Below are positions 16,669 through 25,550 of a stretch of DNA of 64,000 bases, in pieces (positions within the stretch are counted from its first letter, which is position 1; each line of letters opens with the position of its first letter). The notes beneath the pieces are model-generated. The model had not been told where the DNA came from, made no database searches, and saw only the letters and a list, made by a program, of their open reading frames with translations. The stretch spans positions 3,063-67,062 of the forward strand of contig CALEJF010000016.1 in assembly GCA_937898625.1 (NCBI GenBank), written 5' to 3'. Both the position numbers and the translations under genes were made by a program. The stretch is from an uncultured Clostridia bacterium (lineage in GTDB: Bacteria > Bacillota > Clostridia > Oscillospirales > Acutalibacteraceae).

Positions 16669-17106
16669 ATGAATTTTTTACAACGGATTACAACTAAATT
16701 ACAGCAGTTTATGGTAGGTCGTTATGGTAATGACCAGTTTACATGGTTCTTGTCAATATCGGGTATCGTGTTATCGTTTTTGTGCAATTTTTTGAGATTC
16801 TTCCAGGACCTTTACATTGTGGGAACTATAATTTATCTTATGGGAGCATTGATGATTTTCTATGGGTTGTTCCGTTCGTTATCAAGAAACTATGAGGCTC
16901 GTAGGAAAGAACTTAATTGGTATTTAAGATGGTCTGCAAAGCCAAAAGCAGAATTGAAAGTTTTGGGAAACAGAATCCGCGACAGAAAAACTCACAGATA
17001 CTTTAAGTGTAAAAACTGTAAAACCGTGATGAGAGTGCCAAAGGGGAGAGGTAAAATTGAAATCACCTGTCCTAAATGTAGAGCAAAGGTAATAAAGAAG
17101 ACATAA
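16669..17106 (+). CDS. Small membrane protein with C-terminal zinc ribbon
   Basis: A 145-residue protein with two membrane helices (roughly residues 24-45 and 48-68). A basic cytosolic segment follows, then a zinc ribbon near the end: FKCKNCKTVMRVPKGRG, then ITCPKCRAKVIKKT. No named family was recognised. A TATAAT box at 16630-16635 lies 34 bp upstream, so it probably has its own promoter apart from hydF. A strong terminator follows. Confidence 0.7.
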   Translation: MNFLQRITTKLQQFMVGRYGNDQFTWFLSISGIVLSFLCNFLRFFQDLYIVGTIIYLMGALMIFYGLFRSLSRNYEARRKELNWYLRWSAKPKAELKVLGNRIRDRKTHRYFKCKNCKTVMRVPKGRGKIEITCPKCRAKVIKKT

Positions 17107-17122
17107 CTCAATGTGTAGCAAA

Positions 17123-17155
17123 AAGGCGGAGTCTTGACTTGACTCCGCCTTTCTA
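17123..17155 (+). terminator. Intrinsic terminator
   Basis: An 11-bp AAGGCGGAGTC/GACTCCGCCTT stem (17123-17133 with 17141-17151) is followed by a short T-rich run. Confidence 0.8.
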
Positions 17156-17164
17156 ATGTAAAAA

Positions 17165-17377
17165 AAATTGAATTTGTCGGGATGTTTTTCGCTCCCTCTT
17201 GGAGGGAGCTGTCTGCGAAGCAGACTGAGGGAGTGTACATAGAATAACAACAAACTCCCTCCGTCATTTTCTAACGAAAATGCCACCTCCCTCATTGAGG
17301 GAGGGGATTATAATTGCAACGCAGTTTCGACATTTCGTATTTTGCACTTTGCACTCAATTCGACAAACCCCAATTGT
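17165..17377. repeat. Non-coding element with end motifs and CTCCCTC cassette
   Basis: About 210 bp without a gene. Ends are AAATTGAATTTGTCGGG (17165-17181) and CGACAAACCCCAATTGT (17361-17377), imperfect inverted copies. The inside holds GCTCCCTC/GAGGGAGC and TCTGC-GAA-GCAGA hairpins. It also holds a CTCCCTCCGTCATTTTC block repeated almost exactly at 55,734-55,771. Confidence 0.7.
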
Positions 17378-17386
17378 GAAACCATA

Positions 17387-18481
17387 TCATTTCTTTTCGC
17401 TTATAAATGCTCTGAAAAGTGGCAGGCAGGATGAGAAGAATTTTTTATAGCTTTCGCAGTAATCTCTGTCAGCTCTTGTGCGTTTACAACCGCCGGCACG
17501 ACATACGGGATAGAATTTACATCTTTTGCACTTTTCGGGTACTGCGAGGCTTTCCTTTAAGAAATCAATAGCCTTTTTACAATGTGCGAGAGTATCGAAA
17601 TTTTCCTTTTCATCGTTGATGTTCCCCAAAAGCCACTCGTCAGTACAGTAAAAGTCACAAGGATAAATATTGCCATTTCCTTCGACAACAAACTGGTGCA
17701 TACAATGTCCGCACATTCCACATTGTTCTGTGGGATTTCCTAAAAACTGATGAACAGTATTATCAAACCAACGAATACTGGTATACTGACCTCTTACATA
17801 GTCCTTAACATAGTAATTAAAGCACTTTATAAGGAAGTTTCCATATTGGTCAGGTGTCATATAGAGTTCACTTTCAGTAGTGTCACCAAAAGGTCGCAGA
17901 CAAGGAATAAACTGCAAATAACGGAAACCCTTACCACGAAAATACTTGTAAATCTCATCAATATGGTCAGCACAATACCCTGTAAGAACGGTTAAAATAT
18001 TAAATTCTACCTTGTGCTTCTGTAATTTCTCAGCAGCTGCAATAATCTTATAAAAAGCATTTTCTCTTTTTGCATCAACACGAAATTTATTATGCTCAAA
18101 GTTTCCGTCAAGGCTTAATCCCACAAGAAAATTGTTGTAGTGGAAAAATTCGCACCATTCGTCAGTTAAAAGTGTACCATTTGTCTGTGTGCTGAAATAA
18201 ATCTGACTATTCAACCGGTTTGCAGATTTTACCTTTTCCACAAAATGCTTGAAATAGGGTAGTCCTGCCATTAATGGCTCACCACCCTGAAAAGCAAAAG
18301 CAACACTTTCGCCGTTGGCAAATTCTAATGCCTTTTCTATTAAATTGTCAGTTGTTGAGTCCTGCATAATGCCAAAGGAACTGACCTCACGCAATTCGGT
18401 GACATTGTGATAAAAGCAATATTCACAACGCATATTGCAAAGGCTTGAAGCAGGTTTAATCATTATAGAAAGTGGTGGCAC
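17387..18481 (-). CDS. Anaerobic sulfatase-maturating radical SAM enzyme (anSME)
   Basis: A 364-residue radical SAM/SPASM enzyme that oxidises the active-site Cys or Ser of sulfatases to formylglycine without oxygen. The SAM cluster motif is CNMRCEYCFYH near residue 14. QGGEPLMAG follows. The SPASM auxiliary-cluster cysteines appear as QCGMCGHCMHQF, IYPCDFYCTDEW and PEKCKRCKFYPVCRAGGC. The start is a GTG at 18481 with AAAGGAG 12 bp before it. It lies immediately downstream of a sulfatase gene with a CSPAR site, its obvious substrate. A hairpin between the two genes may reduce its expression. Confidence 0.94.
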   Translation of the reverse strand: MPPLSIMIKPASSLCNMRCEYCFYHNVTELREVSSFGIMQDSTTDNLIEKALEFANGESVAFAFQGGEPLMAGLPYFKHFVEKVKSANRLNSQIYFSTQTNGTLLTDEWCEFFHYNNFLVGLSLDGNFEHNKFRVDAKRENAFYKIIAAAEKLQKHKVEFNILTVLTGYCADHIDEIYKYFRGKGFRYLQFIPCLRPFGDTTESELYMTPDQYGNFLIKCFNYYVKDYVRGQYTSIRWFDNTVHQFLGNPTEQCGMCGHCMHQFVVEGNGNIYPCDFYCTDEWLLGNINDEKENFDTLAHCKKAIDFLKESLAVPEKCKRCKFYPVCRAGGCKRTRADRDYCESYKKFFSSCLPLFRAFISEKK

Positions 18482-18565
18482 AGTTAATTTTCACTCCTTT
18501 GTGAAAATTATTGAGCAATCGAAGATTGCATATCGACTATATTTAATAAATTCATTATATAACAA

Positions 18566-18599
18566 AGCCCACTGAAAATCAACTTTTCAATGGGCTTAA
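18566..18599 (-). terminator. Hairpin between sulfatase and maturase genes (weak terminator)
   Basis: A 14-bp stem formed on the minus strand (one U-G) is followed by a poor T-run (TTTGTTATAT). It may attenuate rather than stop transcription into the maturase gene. Confidence 0.5.
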
Positions 18600-18606
18600 G
18601 TTCTTA

Positions 18607-20661
18607 TTAAACATTCTTATAATATTCTTGGTTTATACCACGACGATTATCCTTAAATCCCTTCATAACGGAATCCATAAGTGCATCCATTTCTTCTGCA
18701 ATTTCAGGATATGTACTTGTACGCTTGTAACTTTCACTCTTATCGTCATTGAGAATGAACAACCAATTTTTTCTTGTCTTGTCGAAGAATGCAGGGTTAT
18801 CATTCTGCATCTTACGGAAATATTTGAATGTTACATAGTCGTTTTCGGTAAGAACAGGGTATTTATAATCCTTATATTCCTCACGAGCAAGAACATCTTT
18901 TGTTTCAGCCGTGTATTGAATTGCTTTAAGTTTTTCGCGTTTCATATGAAGAATAGGATGGTCAACATTATGAATTGCGGTGTCGTCTTTGAGTACGGGC
19001 AACATTGAAACACCATCAATTGTTCTGTCAAACGGAAGGTTATTTTCAGTGCCACTTACTGTAATTCCACAAAGGTCAATGAGTGTTGGGAACATATCAC
19101 AAAGCACACCACTCTGTGCCCTTGTTTCACCTTTTTCCCAAAGTCCGCCATTGTTTTCCCACTTAATCATAAACGGTACTTTTTGACCTGCTTCATAAGC
19201 TGTGTATTTACCACCACGGAGCTCGCCGGTTGAGCCTTCAAGAGCAGGACCATTATCGCTTGTGAAAACAATGATGGTATCGTCCATAACACCGAGCTCA
19301 TCAAGTGTGTTAAAGAGCTCACCAAGGTAGTAGTCAAATTCTGTAACACAGTCAACATAAGTACCCATACCGGTTGTGCCGTCAAAATCATCACCTGCAA
19401 AAACAGGGCCGTGTGGCCAAGGTGTTGCATAGTAAGCAAAAAATGGTTCATCAGAATTAGTAACTTTATCAGTAATCCAATTGTTGATTTCTTCGTGAAT
19501 CCACTCACTTAATTTGCTTTGGTCTTTTTTACCATCAACAAACATTTCGTCAGTACCGTGAACGATTTCATATTCTCCGTTTTCCTCAGCAACATGATAG
19601 AAAGGATTCATATCGTTTACATGGTGGCTACCATAGAAATAATCAAAACCTTGATTTGTAGGAAGATATTCACCGTAGTCGCCCAAATGCCACTTACCGA
19701 ATGCACCCGTGTTATATCCTGCATTCTGGAATACCTCTGCAATTGTAATTTCGTCACCCAACATACCGTCAACATTGTTACCCATTTCGATTGAGTTGAA
19801 AATTCGTGTTGAAGCGAATGGTGAGAAAGTATCGAATGTTGGATAAATAACATTGTCAGCGTATCCGCGGAATGGATAACGACCTGTCATAAGGCTGAAG
19901 CGAGCAGGAGAGCAAACAGAATATGCGGAATAGAAATTATCAAAATTAAGTCCTTCTTCACCGATTCTGTCCATATTAGGTGTGTCATAAATAGCACCGT
20001 TAAGAGAAATGTCGCCATATCCCATATCGTCCATCAGAATGAAAAGCACATTTGGTTTGTCAGCGGTGTTTTTATCCACTTTCTTGAGGTAGTCATCGTG
20101 ACCTTCCCAAAGTCTGTCCACATTGGGTTGTGAACGAAGATTCATTGTGAGAACATAAAGTACGGTTGTACCTGCAAGAAGGATACTCAATGCAGTTGTT
20201 GTAAAGAATTTAGCACCTTTTTTGTTAAAAGATTTTTTGCCTACAATAAAGAGTGCTATAAGAACAATAATGCAAGGAAGAATAAGTAAAATATTACCAC
20301 CTAAGCGAACAAAGAAATTGTAATCACTTGCGCCTGAGAAAAGTGGGCTTCCTTGTGATGTCCATCCTGCCTTACCGCTGGAAAAAGCACCAAAACCTGC
20401 GTCAGCACCCCAAATAGCGTAGTATAATGCAATTGAAAGAGCAGAAGCAGCATAGCCTATAAAATTCCATAAGTATAACTTTTTGAAAATCAAAAGTCCG
20501 AGAATAATAAGTGCAGAAACTATACACATATATCCTACATTCACAACGGCTAATATGTTAAGTCGCATAATTTGAAGAGCAAGTGCTACTACAAGTCCCA
20601 AAATCATAATAATTATAGGAAAAACTTTCTTAGAATTGTCAAAAACAACACCTTTTTTCAT
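18607..20661 (-). CDS. Membrane-anchored arylsulfatase with five N-terminal transmembrane segments
   Basis: A 684-residue protein. Five hydrophobic segments lie at about residues 13-31, 36-58, 62-84, 118-140 and 152-172. From about residue 200 there is a type I sulfatase domain: KPNVLFILMDDMGYGD (metal site), then VCSPARFSLMTGRYPFRG with the formylglycine Cys at 250. Next come FGKWHLGDYG and VFTSDNGPALEGSTGELRGGKYTAYE. The sulfatase core should face outside. The five-helix-plus-sulfatase-fold plan recalls LtaS-type lipoteichoic acid synthases, but those use Thr; the Cys and adjacent anSME indicate real sulfate ester hydrolysis. It begins 2 bp after plsC, so the two are co-transcribed. Confidence 0.9.
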   Translation of the reverse strand: MKKGVVFDNSKKVFPIIIMILGLVVALALQIMRLNILAVVNVGYMCIVSALIILGLLIFKKLYLWNFIGYAASALSIALYYAIWGADAGFGAFSSGKAGWTSQGSPLFSGASDYNFFVRLGGNILLILPCIIVLIALFIVGKKSFNKKGAKFFTTTALSILLAGTTVLYVLTMNLRSQPNVDRLWEGHDDYLKKVDKNTADKPNVLFILMDDMGYGDISLNGAIYDTPNMDRIGEEGLNFDNFYSAYSVCSPARFSLMTGRYPFRGYADNVIYPTFDTFSPFASTRIFNSIEMGNNVDGMLGDEITIAEVFQNAGYNTGAFGKWHLGDYGEYLPTNQGFDYFYGSHHVNDMNPFYHVAEENGEYEIVHGTDEMFVDGKKDQSKLSEWIHEEINNWITDKVTNSDEPFFAYYATPWPHGPVFAGDDFDGTTGMGTYVDCVTEFDYYLGELFNTLDELGVMDDTIIVFTSDNGPALEGSTGELRGGKYTAYEAGQKVPFMIKWENNGGLWEKGETRAQSGVLCDMFPTLIDLCGITVSGTENNLPFDRTIDGVSMLPVLKDDTAIHNVDHPILHMKREKLKAIQYTAETKDVLAREEYKDYKYPVLTENDYVTFKYFRKMQNDNPAFFDKTRKNWLFILNDDKSESYKRTSTYPEIAEEMDALMDSVMKGFKDNRRGINQEYYKNV

Positions 20662-20663
20662 TT

Positions 20664-21419
20664 TTATTCCTCCTCATATTTTTGAGATTCTTCAAGTATC
20701 AATTTATGCACTTTTTCGTTAAGTGCTTTAACCTGCTCACGATTCATATCACTTGTCTCAATTGGGTCGAGAATCGTGATTTTAATATCGGTAGGGGTAA
20801 TAACATTGTTACTGCCCTCAAGAGCCTTATGTACATTTCTTAAATATATAGGAACAACCGTAACACCAGTTTTTTGTACTATTTTAAATGCACCGTTTTT
20901 AAATTCGTCAGGTGTGTTTGAAAAACCTCTTTTTCCTTCAGGGAAAACCACCATTGAAAAGCCATTTTTAATCTGTTCTGCAGTTTTGTTAAGAGCTTTT
21001 ACACCTTCTCTTGGGTTTTCCTGATTAATTGGAACACATTTAATTATGTGACTGATTTGCTCAATGGCAAAAAACTTATTGAGTTGCATTCTCATTAAGA
21101 AACCAAAATCAAAATCACTTAATGCGTGCAATAAAACGGGAATATCAGCATAACTCTGGTGATTTGGTGTAAAGAGAACCGGACGGTCTTTAGGTATTTT
21201 TTCAAGTCCCTCAACAGTGATTTTCAGCCCTGCTGCATTCACTGCAAATTTAGCCCATTTTTTTACAGCCTTAAATCCAAATTTATCTGCCTTTTCTTGC
21301 TTGCCATGTTTCTCAAGACATTTGTGATAAAAAATCTTTGGTTCCATAACAAGAAAAAGATGACCGAATATTTCTATGAAAGCTTTGTAACTGAATGCTT
21401 TTGCTTTAAAATTTTCCAT
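20664..21419 (-). CDS. 1-acyl-sn-glycerol-3-phosphate acyltransferase (PlsC-like)
   Basis: A 251-residue lysophosphatidic acid acyltransferase-type protein that would add the second acyl chain in phospholipid synthesis. The catalytic H-x4-D motif is TPNHQSYADIPVL near residue 90. The glycerol-phosphate binding motif is VVFPEGKRGFS near residue 160. IYLRNVHKALEG is the later conserved block. It lies between the vanY-like gene (4 bp gap) and the membrane sulfatase (2 bp gap), which suggests a shared cell-envelope role. A second household plsC elsewhere in the genome is likely but not visible. Confidence 0.88.
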   Translation of the reverse strand: MENFKAKAFSYKAFIEIFGHLFLVMEPKIFYHKCLEKHGKQEKADKFGFKAVKKWAKFAVNAAGLKITVEGLEKIPKDRPVLFTPNHQSYADIPVLLHALSDFDFGFLMRMQLNKFFAIEQISHIIKCVPINQENPREGVKALNKTAEQIKNGFSMVVFPEGKRGFSNTPDEFKNGAFKIVQKTGVTVVPIYLRNVHKALEGSNNVITPTDIKITILDPIETSDMNREQVKALNEKVHKLILEESQKYEEE

Positions 21420-21423
21420 TAGT

Positions 21424-22404
21424 TTATGCCTCTAAATACTCAATATATTCTTCTAAACACATTCCAAGCTGGTTGATTTTCTTTGCGTGTTCAACACCAA
21501 CATATCTGAAGTGCCAAGGTTCATACATAATACCTGTTATATCAGTTTTGTCCTTGTCATAGCGAAGAATAAAACCGTAATTCTCTGCGTTTTCCATAAG
21601 CCACTTAAACTGTGGAGTCTTTTCAAAGGATTCTGTAAGGGTGTAATTGCCACTTTCAAGAATATCAAAGCCCAAGCCCGTGTTGTGTTCACTTGTGCCT
21701 GAGAATGTTCTTTCGCGATTTGCCTTGTTTATGGCATCAATTTCGGAAAGTCCTTGATTTTTATAGGTGTTAACCGAACGGGTGAATAATTTGTCCTGCA
21801 AGTATATGCTACGGTATGCAGAAACAAGATTAAGCGGTACTCCTGCCTTCTTGGCATCAGCAAACATATCTTTAAGCGGTTGGTAAGCAGCTCTGTCAAC
21901 AGCCTTTACGGAATTGTGCTCTTCGCAGTTAAGATACATAGCATCAACATATTTTCCGTTTGACCAGTAAACCAAATCCCACTTAAAATCTTCGGGAAGC
22001 TCGTATTGTCTGTTCAAAAGCATTAGATTTCTGCCGTGCTTGAAAATGTCAGCAGGAACTGCATCCGGAGAACGGTATCTGACAGAATCGTAGAATGATT
22101 TTGTAACAGGAACAGAAGGAGTTGTAGGTTTTACAGTAACATCTTCTTTAGTTGATGGTTCTGTTGTTGGGTCAGTTGTGGGGTCTGTTGGTGCTTGTGT
22201 GGGAGCATTTGTTGAAGGCTCTTTGTTTTCAGTACTGCCGGATTGCTCCGTACTGTTGTCAATTTGCACATAATTATCTTTCGGGTTTTCCTTATCGTCG
22301 GAAGATGTTATTGCGAAAACTATTGCAACAGCCACAGCCATAATAGCAAGTAGCATTAAAACTAATTTTGTTTTGTTAGGATTAGATTTTTTCTTTTTTG
22401 CCAT
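21424..22404 (-). CDS. VanY-type D-alanyl-D-alanine carboxypeptidase (peptidase M15B)
   Basis: A 326-residue protein. A membrane anchor at residues ~13-31 is followed by a Thr/Pro-rich linker (~50-95) and an extracellular M15B domain. Zinc-binding motifs are SGTSEHNTGLGFDI (S-x-H-x-x-G-x-x-x-D) and YEPWHFRYVG. The substrate-binding part is LVSAYRSIYLQDKLF. It trims the terminal D-Ala of peptidoglycan stem peptides. It heads the minus-strand envelope operon (vanY-like, plsC, sulfatase). There is no sign of vanHAX resistance genes, so it is a housekeeping type. Confidence 0.92.
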   Translation of the reverse strand: MAKKKKSNPNKTKLVLMLLAIMAVAVAIVFAITSSDDKENPKDNYVQIDNSTEQSGSTENKEPSTNAPTQAPTDPTTDPTTEPSTKEDVTVKPTTPSVPVTKSFYDSVRYRSPDAVPADIFKHGRNLMLLNRQYELPEDFKWDLVYWSNGKYVDAMYLNCEEHNSVKAVDRAAYQPLKDMFADAKKAGVPLNLVSAYRSIYLQDKLFTRSVNTYKNQGLSEIDAINKANRERTFSGTSEHNTGLGFDILESGNYTLTESFEKTPQFKWLMENAENYGFILRYDKDKTDITGIMYEPWHFRYVGVEHAKKINQLGMCLEEYIEYLEA

Positions 22405-22517
22405 TTTAACACAACTCCTTTATTTCCGTTTATTATACCATAAATATAGTAAAAAAGACAATACCCAACTATAAATATAAGGATAAAAGGTGTAAACACA
22501 AGCAAAACGAGAAACTA

Positions 22518-22546
22518 TTGACAAATGAGCAGTTTTGTTGTAAAGT
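22518..22546 (+). promoter_or_regulatory. Promoter of the anchored Thr/Gly-rich protein gene
   Basis: TTGACA (22518-22523), 17 bp and TAAAGT (22541-22546) lie about 40 bp upstream of the ATG. Confidence 0.6.
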
Positions 22547-22586
22547 ATAGAAGTGAATGTTTAACTTTTGAAAGGGGTTAAAAAAT

Positions 22587-23564
22587 ATGGCAAAAAAACA
22601 AATGACACCTGAAGAATACAAGGCAAAGCTTGAAGTTAAAGCAGCTAAGAGTGAAAGATTTTCAAATGTATTTCTTTCATCAATTGCAGTTTTACTTGCA
22701 GTAGTAATTACATTCAGCTTAGTTTCAATTTCATACACTACAATGGGTATGGTTGGAAAAACTAATGTTCCTTCAGGCACAGTTAATAACGGCGGTGCAA
22801 CAAACAATAATGGTAGTGTTTCAACAGATGATGCAGTTATCGGTGATACTACAACTCCTGGTGACACAACAGTTCCTGGTGGCGATGCAACAACTCCTGG
22901 TGGTGACGCAACAACTCCCGATAACAGTGGAGCAACAACAACTCCGGGTGCAACAAACGAGAATCAGGAAATTCTTGATATGTACAAGAAAGCTGTTAAC
23001 GCTGCAAGAACAAAGTCAAAGTCAGTTATCCGTGTAAAAGACGGTGCAATCAACTACAAAGGTATTGTTGAAGCAGGCGATCTTTCAAGTGCTGCATCTA
23101 CTCTTATGGGTATATTTATGGCTAAGGATGAAGCTTCAATTGAGGAAAAGAATGAACAATGGGAAAAAGAAAAGCTTCCTAACGCAAGTGCTCTCACACT
23201 TAATGGACTTCAGAAGATTTCTCGTCAGGATAAGGGCAATACATATGTAATTACAGTTGTTGCAAAGAACGCAACAAATCCAAAGGCAAATGCTGACGGT
23301 GTTGGTTCAGTTGCAGGTGTTATTGAAGAAAGCCAGATTACAGGTGCTATCGGAGCAGTTCCCGGACTTTCACTTAGCAATATCAGTATTGCTTATGAAA
23401 ATGTAACTGCGGTTGCTACAGTTGATAAGGCAACAGGTAACCTTGTTGCACTCAGCATTAACGCTCCTTGTGTTCTTGGGCTTGATGCAAAACTTGCTTT
23501 CATCTCAATGAAGGGTGCAAAGGTTGGTATTCAGGTTATCACAGAATACAAGATTTCTTACTAA
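22587..23564 (+). CDS. Membrane-anchored protein of unknown function with TTPG-rich linker
   Basis: A 325-residue protein, not assigned to a named family. Residues 1-28 are charged and cytosolic. Residues ~29-52 form one membrane helix. Residues ~60-125 are a low-complexity Thr/Pro/Gly/Asn linker with repeated TTPG and GGDA units. Residues ~130-325 form a globular extracellular domain. It begins NQEILDMYKKAVNAARTKS and includes VIRVKDGAINYKG and ISRQDKGNTYVITVVAKN. The fold looks like lipoprotein-type ligand or lipid carrier domains, but this is only an impression. A strong AAAGGGG site precedes the ATG and a terminator follows. Confidence 0.75.
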   Translation: MAKKQMTPEEYKAKLEVKAAKSERFSNVFLSSIAVLLAVVITFSLVSISYTTMGMVGKTNVPSGTVNNGGATNNNGSVSTDDAVIGDTTTPGDTTVPGGDATTPGGDATTPDNSGATTTPGATNENQEILDMYKKAVNAARTKSKSVIRVKDGAINYKGIVEAGDLSSAASTLMGIFMAKDEASIEEKNEQWEKEKLPNASALTLNGLQKISRQDKGNTYVITVVAKNATNPKANADGVGSVAGVIEESQITGAIGAVPGLSLSNISIAYENVTAVATVDKATGNLVALSINAPCVLGLDAKLAFISMKGAKVGIQVITEYKISY

Positions 23565-23587
23565 TTAAAATTGCATAACAAAAATAT

Positions 23588-23616
23588 GACCTGACTTAAT
23601 AGTCAGGTCTTTTTTT
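23588..23616 (+). terminator. Intrinsic terminator
   Basis: GACCTGAC/GTCAGGTC (23588-23595 with 23602-23609) is followed by seven T. Confidence 0.9.
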
Positions 23617-23634
23617 GTCCTATCCACGATGTGT

Positions 23635-23797
23635 AAATTTGAATTTATCGAATTCTTTTTATCCCCCCTTCCGTCACCTGCGGTGACACCTTCCCCTCGT
23701 AGGGGGAAGGCTATTTTGGGCTCCACCCTTGAGGGGGAGCTGGCAAATGCGTAGCATTTGACTGAGGGGGTAAAGAAACATACAAACTCCAATTTGT
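23635..23797. repeat. Non-coding element with end motifs and CCTTCCCCTC/GAGGGGGAG cassettes
   Basis: No gene is present. Ends are AAATTTGAATTTATCG (23635-23650) and AAACTCCAATTTGT (23784-23797), imperfect inverted copies. The inside holds GTCACC-TGC-GGTGAC, CTTCCCC/GGGGAAG and CAAATGC-GTA-GCATTTG hairpins. Confidence 0.7.
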
Positions 23798-23803
23798 TTA
23801 ATT

Positions 23804-23870
23804 GTCATTCTGAGCAAAGCGAAGAATCTCTTTACCAAATTAAGAGACCCTTCACTGCGTTCAGGGTGAC
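23804..23870. repeat. Imperfect 27-bp inverted repeat
   Basis: GTCATTCTGAGCAAAGCGAA... at 23804-23830 pairs imperfectly with 23844-23870 (ending TCAGGGTGAC). It sits directly after the previous element and fills the rest of the gap to spoVT. It looks like a separate dispersed palindromic repeat. Confidence 0.6.
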
Positions 23871-23905
23871 TTAAATAAAAACAATTACGAATTTCGAATT
23901 ACGAA

Positions 23906-24445
23906 TTATTCTTCAGTCTGCTTACCCAAAAAAGATGCTGCAACGGAAACAAGTTTGATTTCCGTCTGTGTTGGCATACTACCATCAGAATTCAACATCA
24001 TTACAACAGCACCTGCAACATCGCCACCACCGATAATAGGAAAAGCAAGTCCTGCCTCTTTTTCCTTGTCGTTTAATGGATAAAGTGCCTTTGCTTCAGG
24101 GGAAGCAATATAGTTTTCACGATTTTCCATAATTTCTTCCAATTCGTGAGAAATATGCTTATCCATAGCGTCCTTTCGTGGCATACCTGAAACGGCAATA
24201 ACATGGTCACGGTCGGTGATAATTACAGGCAAATTTGTCGCCCTGTGCAAAACATCCGTGTATTGACTGGCAAATTCTGATAACTCACCAATGGGAGAAT
24301 ATTTTTTAAAAATAACCTCACCATCAGCAGCGGTAAAAATTTCCAATGGGTCTCCTTCACGGATTCGCATAGTCCTTCTAATCTCTTTAGGAATAACAAC
24401 CCTTCCCAGATCGTCAATTCTTCTCACAATCCCAGTTGCTTTCAT
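23906..24445 (-). CDS. spoVT: Stage V sporulation protein T (SpoVT)
   Basis: A 179-residue transcription factor of late forespore gene expression. Residues 1-45 form the AbrB-type swapped-hairpin DNA-binding domain (TGIVRRIDDLGRVVIPKEI then RRTMRIREGDPLEI). The rest is a GAF-like domain as in Bacillus SpoVT (LPVIITDRDHVIAVSG ... AGLAFPIIGGGDVAGAVVMM). Length equals known SpoVT. It implies a spore-forming host. A decayed copy of part of its DNA-binding domain lies at 25,789-25,862. Confidence 0.95.
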   Translation of the reverse strand: MKATGIVRRIDDLGRVVIPKEIRRTMRIREGDPLEIFTAADGEVIFKKYSPIGELSEFASQYTDVLHRATNLPVIITDRDHVIAVSGMPRKDAMDKHISHELEEIMENRENYIASPEAKALYPLNDKEKEAGLAFPIIGGGDVAGAVVMMLNSDGSMPTQTEIKLVSVAASFLGKQTEE

Positions 24446-24574
24446 ATATCATTCTCCTTGTTTAAATACAAAATTTTCAATGTAATTCTATTATCTGTGA
24501 TTAAAGGGAATTTATACTGTGTCAATTTACTTTTTGATTTGTTTGTGATACAATAAATTAAAGGCGGTGATTTT

Positions 24575-25513
24575 GTGGAAGGTATTTTTCTTCGTAAGAA
24601 ATTTAATATTTGGCTTTTTATATTATTTCTTTGTGGCCTATTTTTTATTGGATTTTACATATTCCTTAATGCAGTTGATTCGGAAGCTACAAATGAATTA
24701 CTAACCTTTTTAATAATGGGCATTCTTATTATTTTGGTTGTAATTCCATCGTGGCTATTGAATTTTGGTGCATTTATTCACATTGACGAAAATTCAATCA
24801 AAGCAAAATACCACTGGTTCGGCAAAATTGATTGTTCTATTTCTGAAGTGGATTTTGCCTTTGCACAAATTAATGCTTTAACAATTCAATTAAAAGATGG
24901 TAAGGTACATACTATTGCAGGAATTGAAAATTCTTGGGAACTTTGCTCTTTTATTCGTCGAAATATGAGTTTTGATGTAACGGAACAACCGGAAACGCTA
25001 AATGAACAACTAAATAAATTGAAATCTGCCAAACAAAAAGGACTTATATATGTTTGTTCTGGTATAGCATTAATGTTCATCAATATCTTTGTCACAGTAT
25101 TTTTGACCGGAGAAAGAGAATTACACGAGTTTAGCAAAACTGATTGGAAAGTTATGGCTATTATGGGTGTTGTAGAATTAGCGACGGTTATTGTAACCTT
25201 TTGGTTTGCACAGAGGACAGGAAAGAATAATGTTCCAATAGAAAAACTTAAATATTATATTCCAAGAATAATCGTTGAAACGAAGCCGTTATTACCGGGC
25301 AATATGTTAAAAGTATGTACTAATGAAAATTATATGGGAAGAATAACGCTATTTGGTTTTCCAAACAAAGATTCTGTTTACTATTCTGTAGAAGAATTTG
25401 ATTGCGATTATAATTTGGAAAAAGTATTTACATCTGAAATATATGAAGATATTGAACATATGCCAGATGTGCTTGATTTGTTAATTGATATTACTGAAAA
25501 TTTCTCACAATAA
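24575..25513 (+). CDS. Membrane protein of unknown function (four TM, PH-like loop)
   Basis: A 312-residue protein. Membrane segments lie at about residues 9-31, 42-64, 150-172 and 185-207. The segment after helix 2 (FIHIDENSIKAKYHWFGKID, then LTIQLKDGKVHTIAGIENS) resembles a bacterial PH-like fold found in small membrane proteins. The last 90 residues are soluble and end in an acidic stretch. No named family was recognised. Start is a GTG at 24575 preceded by AAGGCGGTGA. A PH-like membrane protein of similar style occurs at 45,979. Confidence 0.65.
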   Translation: MEGIFLRKKFNIWLFILFLCGLFFIGFYIFLNAVDSEATNELLTFLIMGILIILVVIPSWLLNFGAFIHIDENSIKAKYHWFGKIDCSISEVDFAFAQINALTIQLKDGKVHTIAGIENSWELCSFIRRNMSFDVTEQPETLNEQLNKLKSAKQKGLIYVCSGIALMFINIFVTVFLTGERELHEFSKTDWKVMAIMGVVELATVIVTFWFAQRTGKNNVPIEKLKYYIPRIIVETKPLLPGNMLKVCTNENYMGRITLFGFPNKDSVYYSVEEFDCDYNLEKVFTSEIYEDIEHMPDVLDLLIDITENFSQ

Positions 25514-25517
25514 TTGT

Positions 25518-25550
25518 AAAAGAGCGGAGTGGTCTTCACCCCGCTTTTTT
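25518..25550 (+). terminator. Probable terminator
   Basis: AAAGAGCGG...CCGCTTTTTT forms a hairpin with one internal mismatch, followed by six T. Confidence 0.7.

Noticed and set aside
23906..24445. AbrB instead of SpoVT
   Set aside because: The protein has 179 residues with a full GAF-like C-terminal domain. AbrB is about 95 residues and lacks it.
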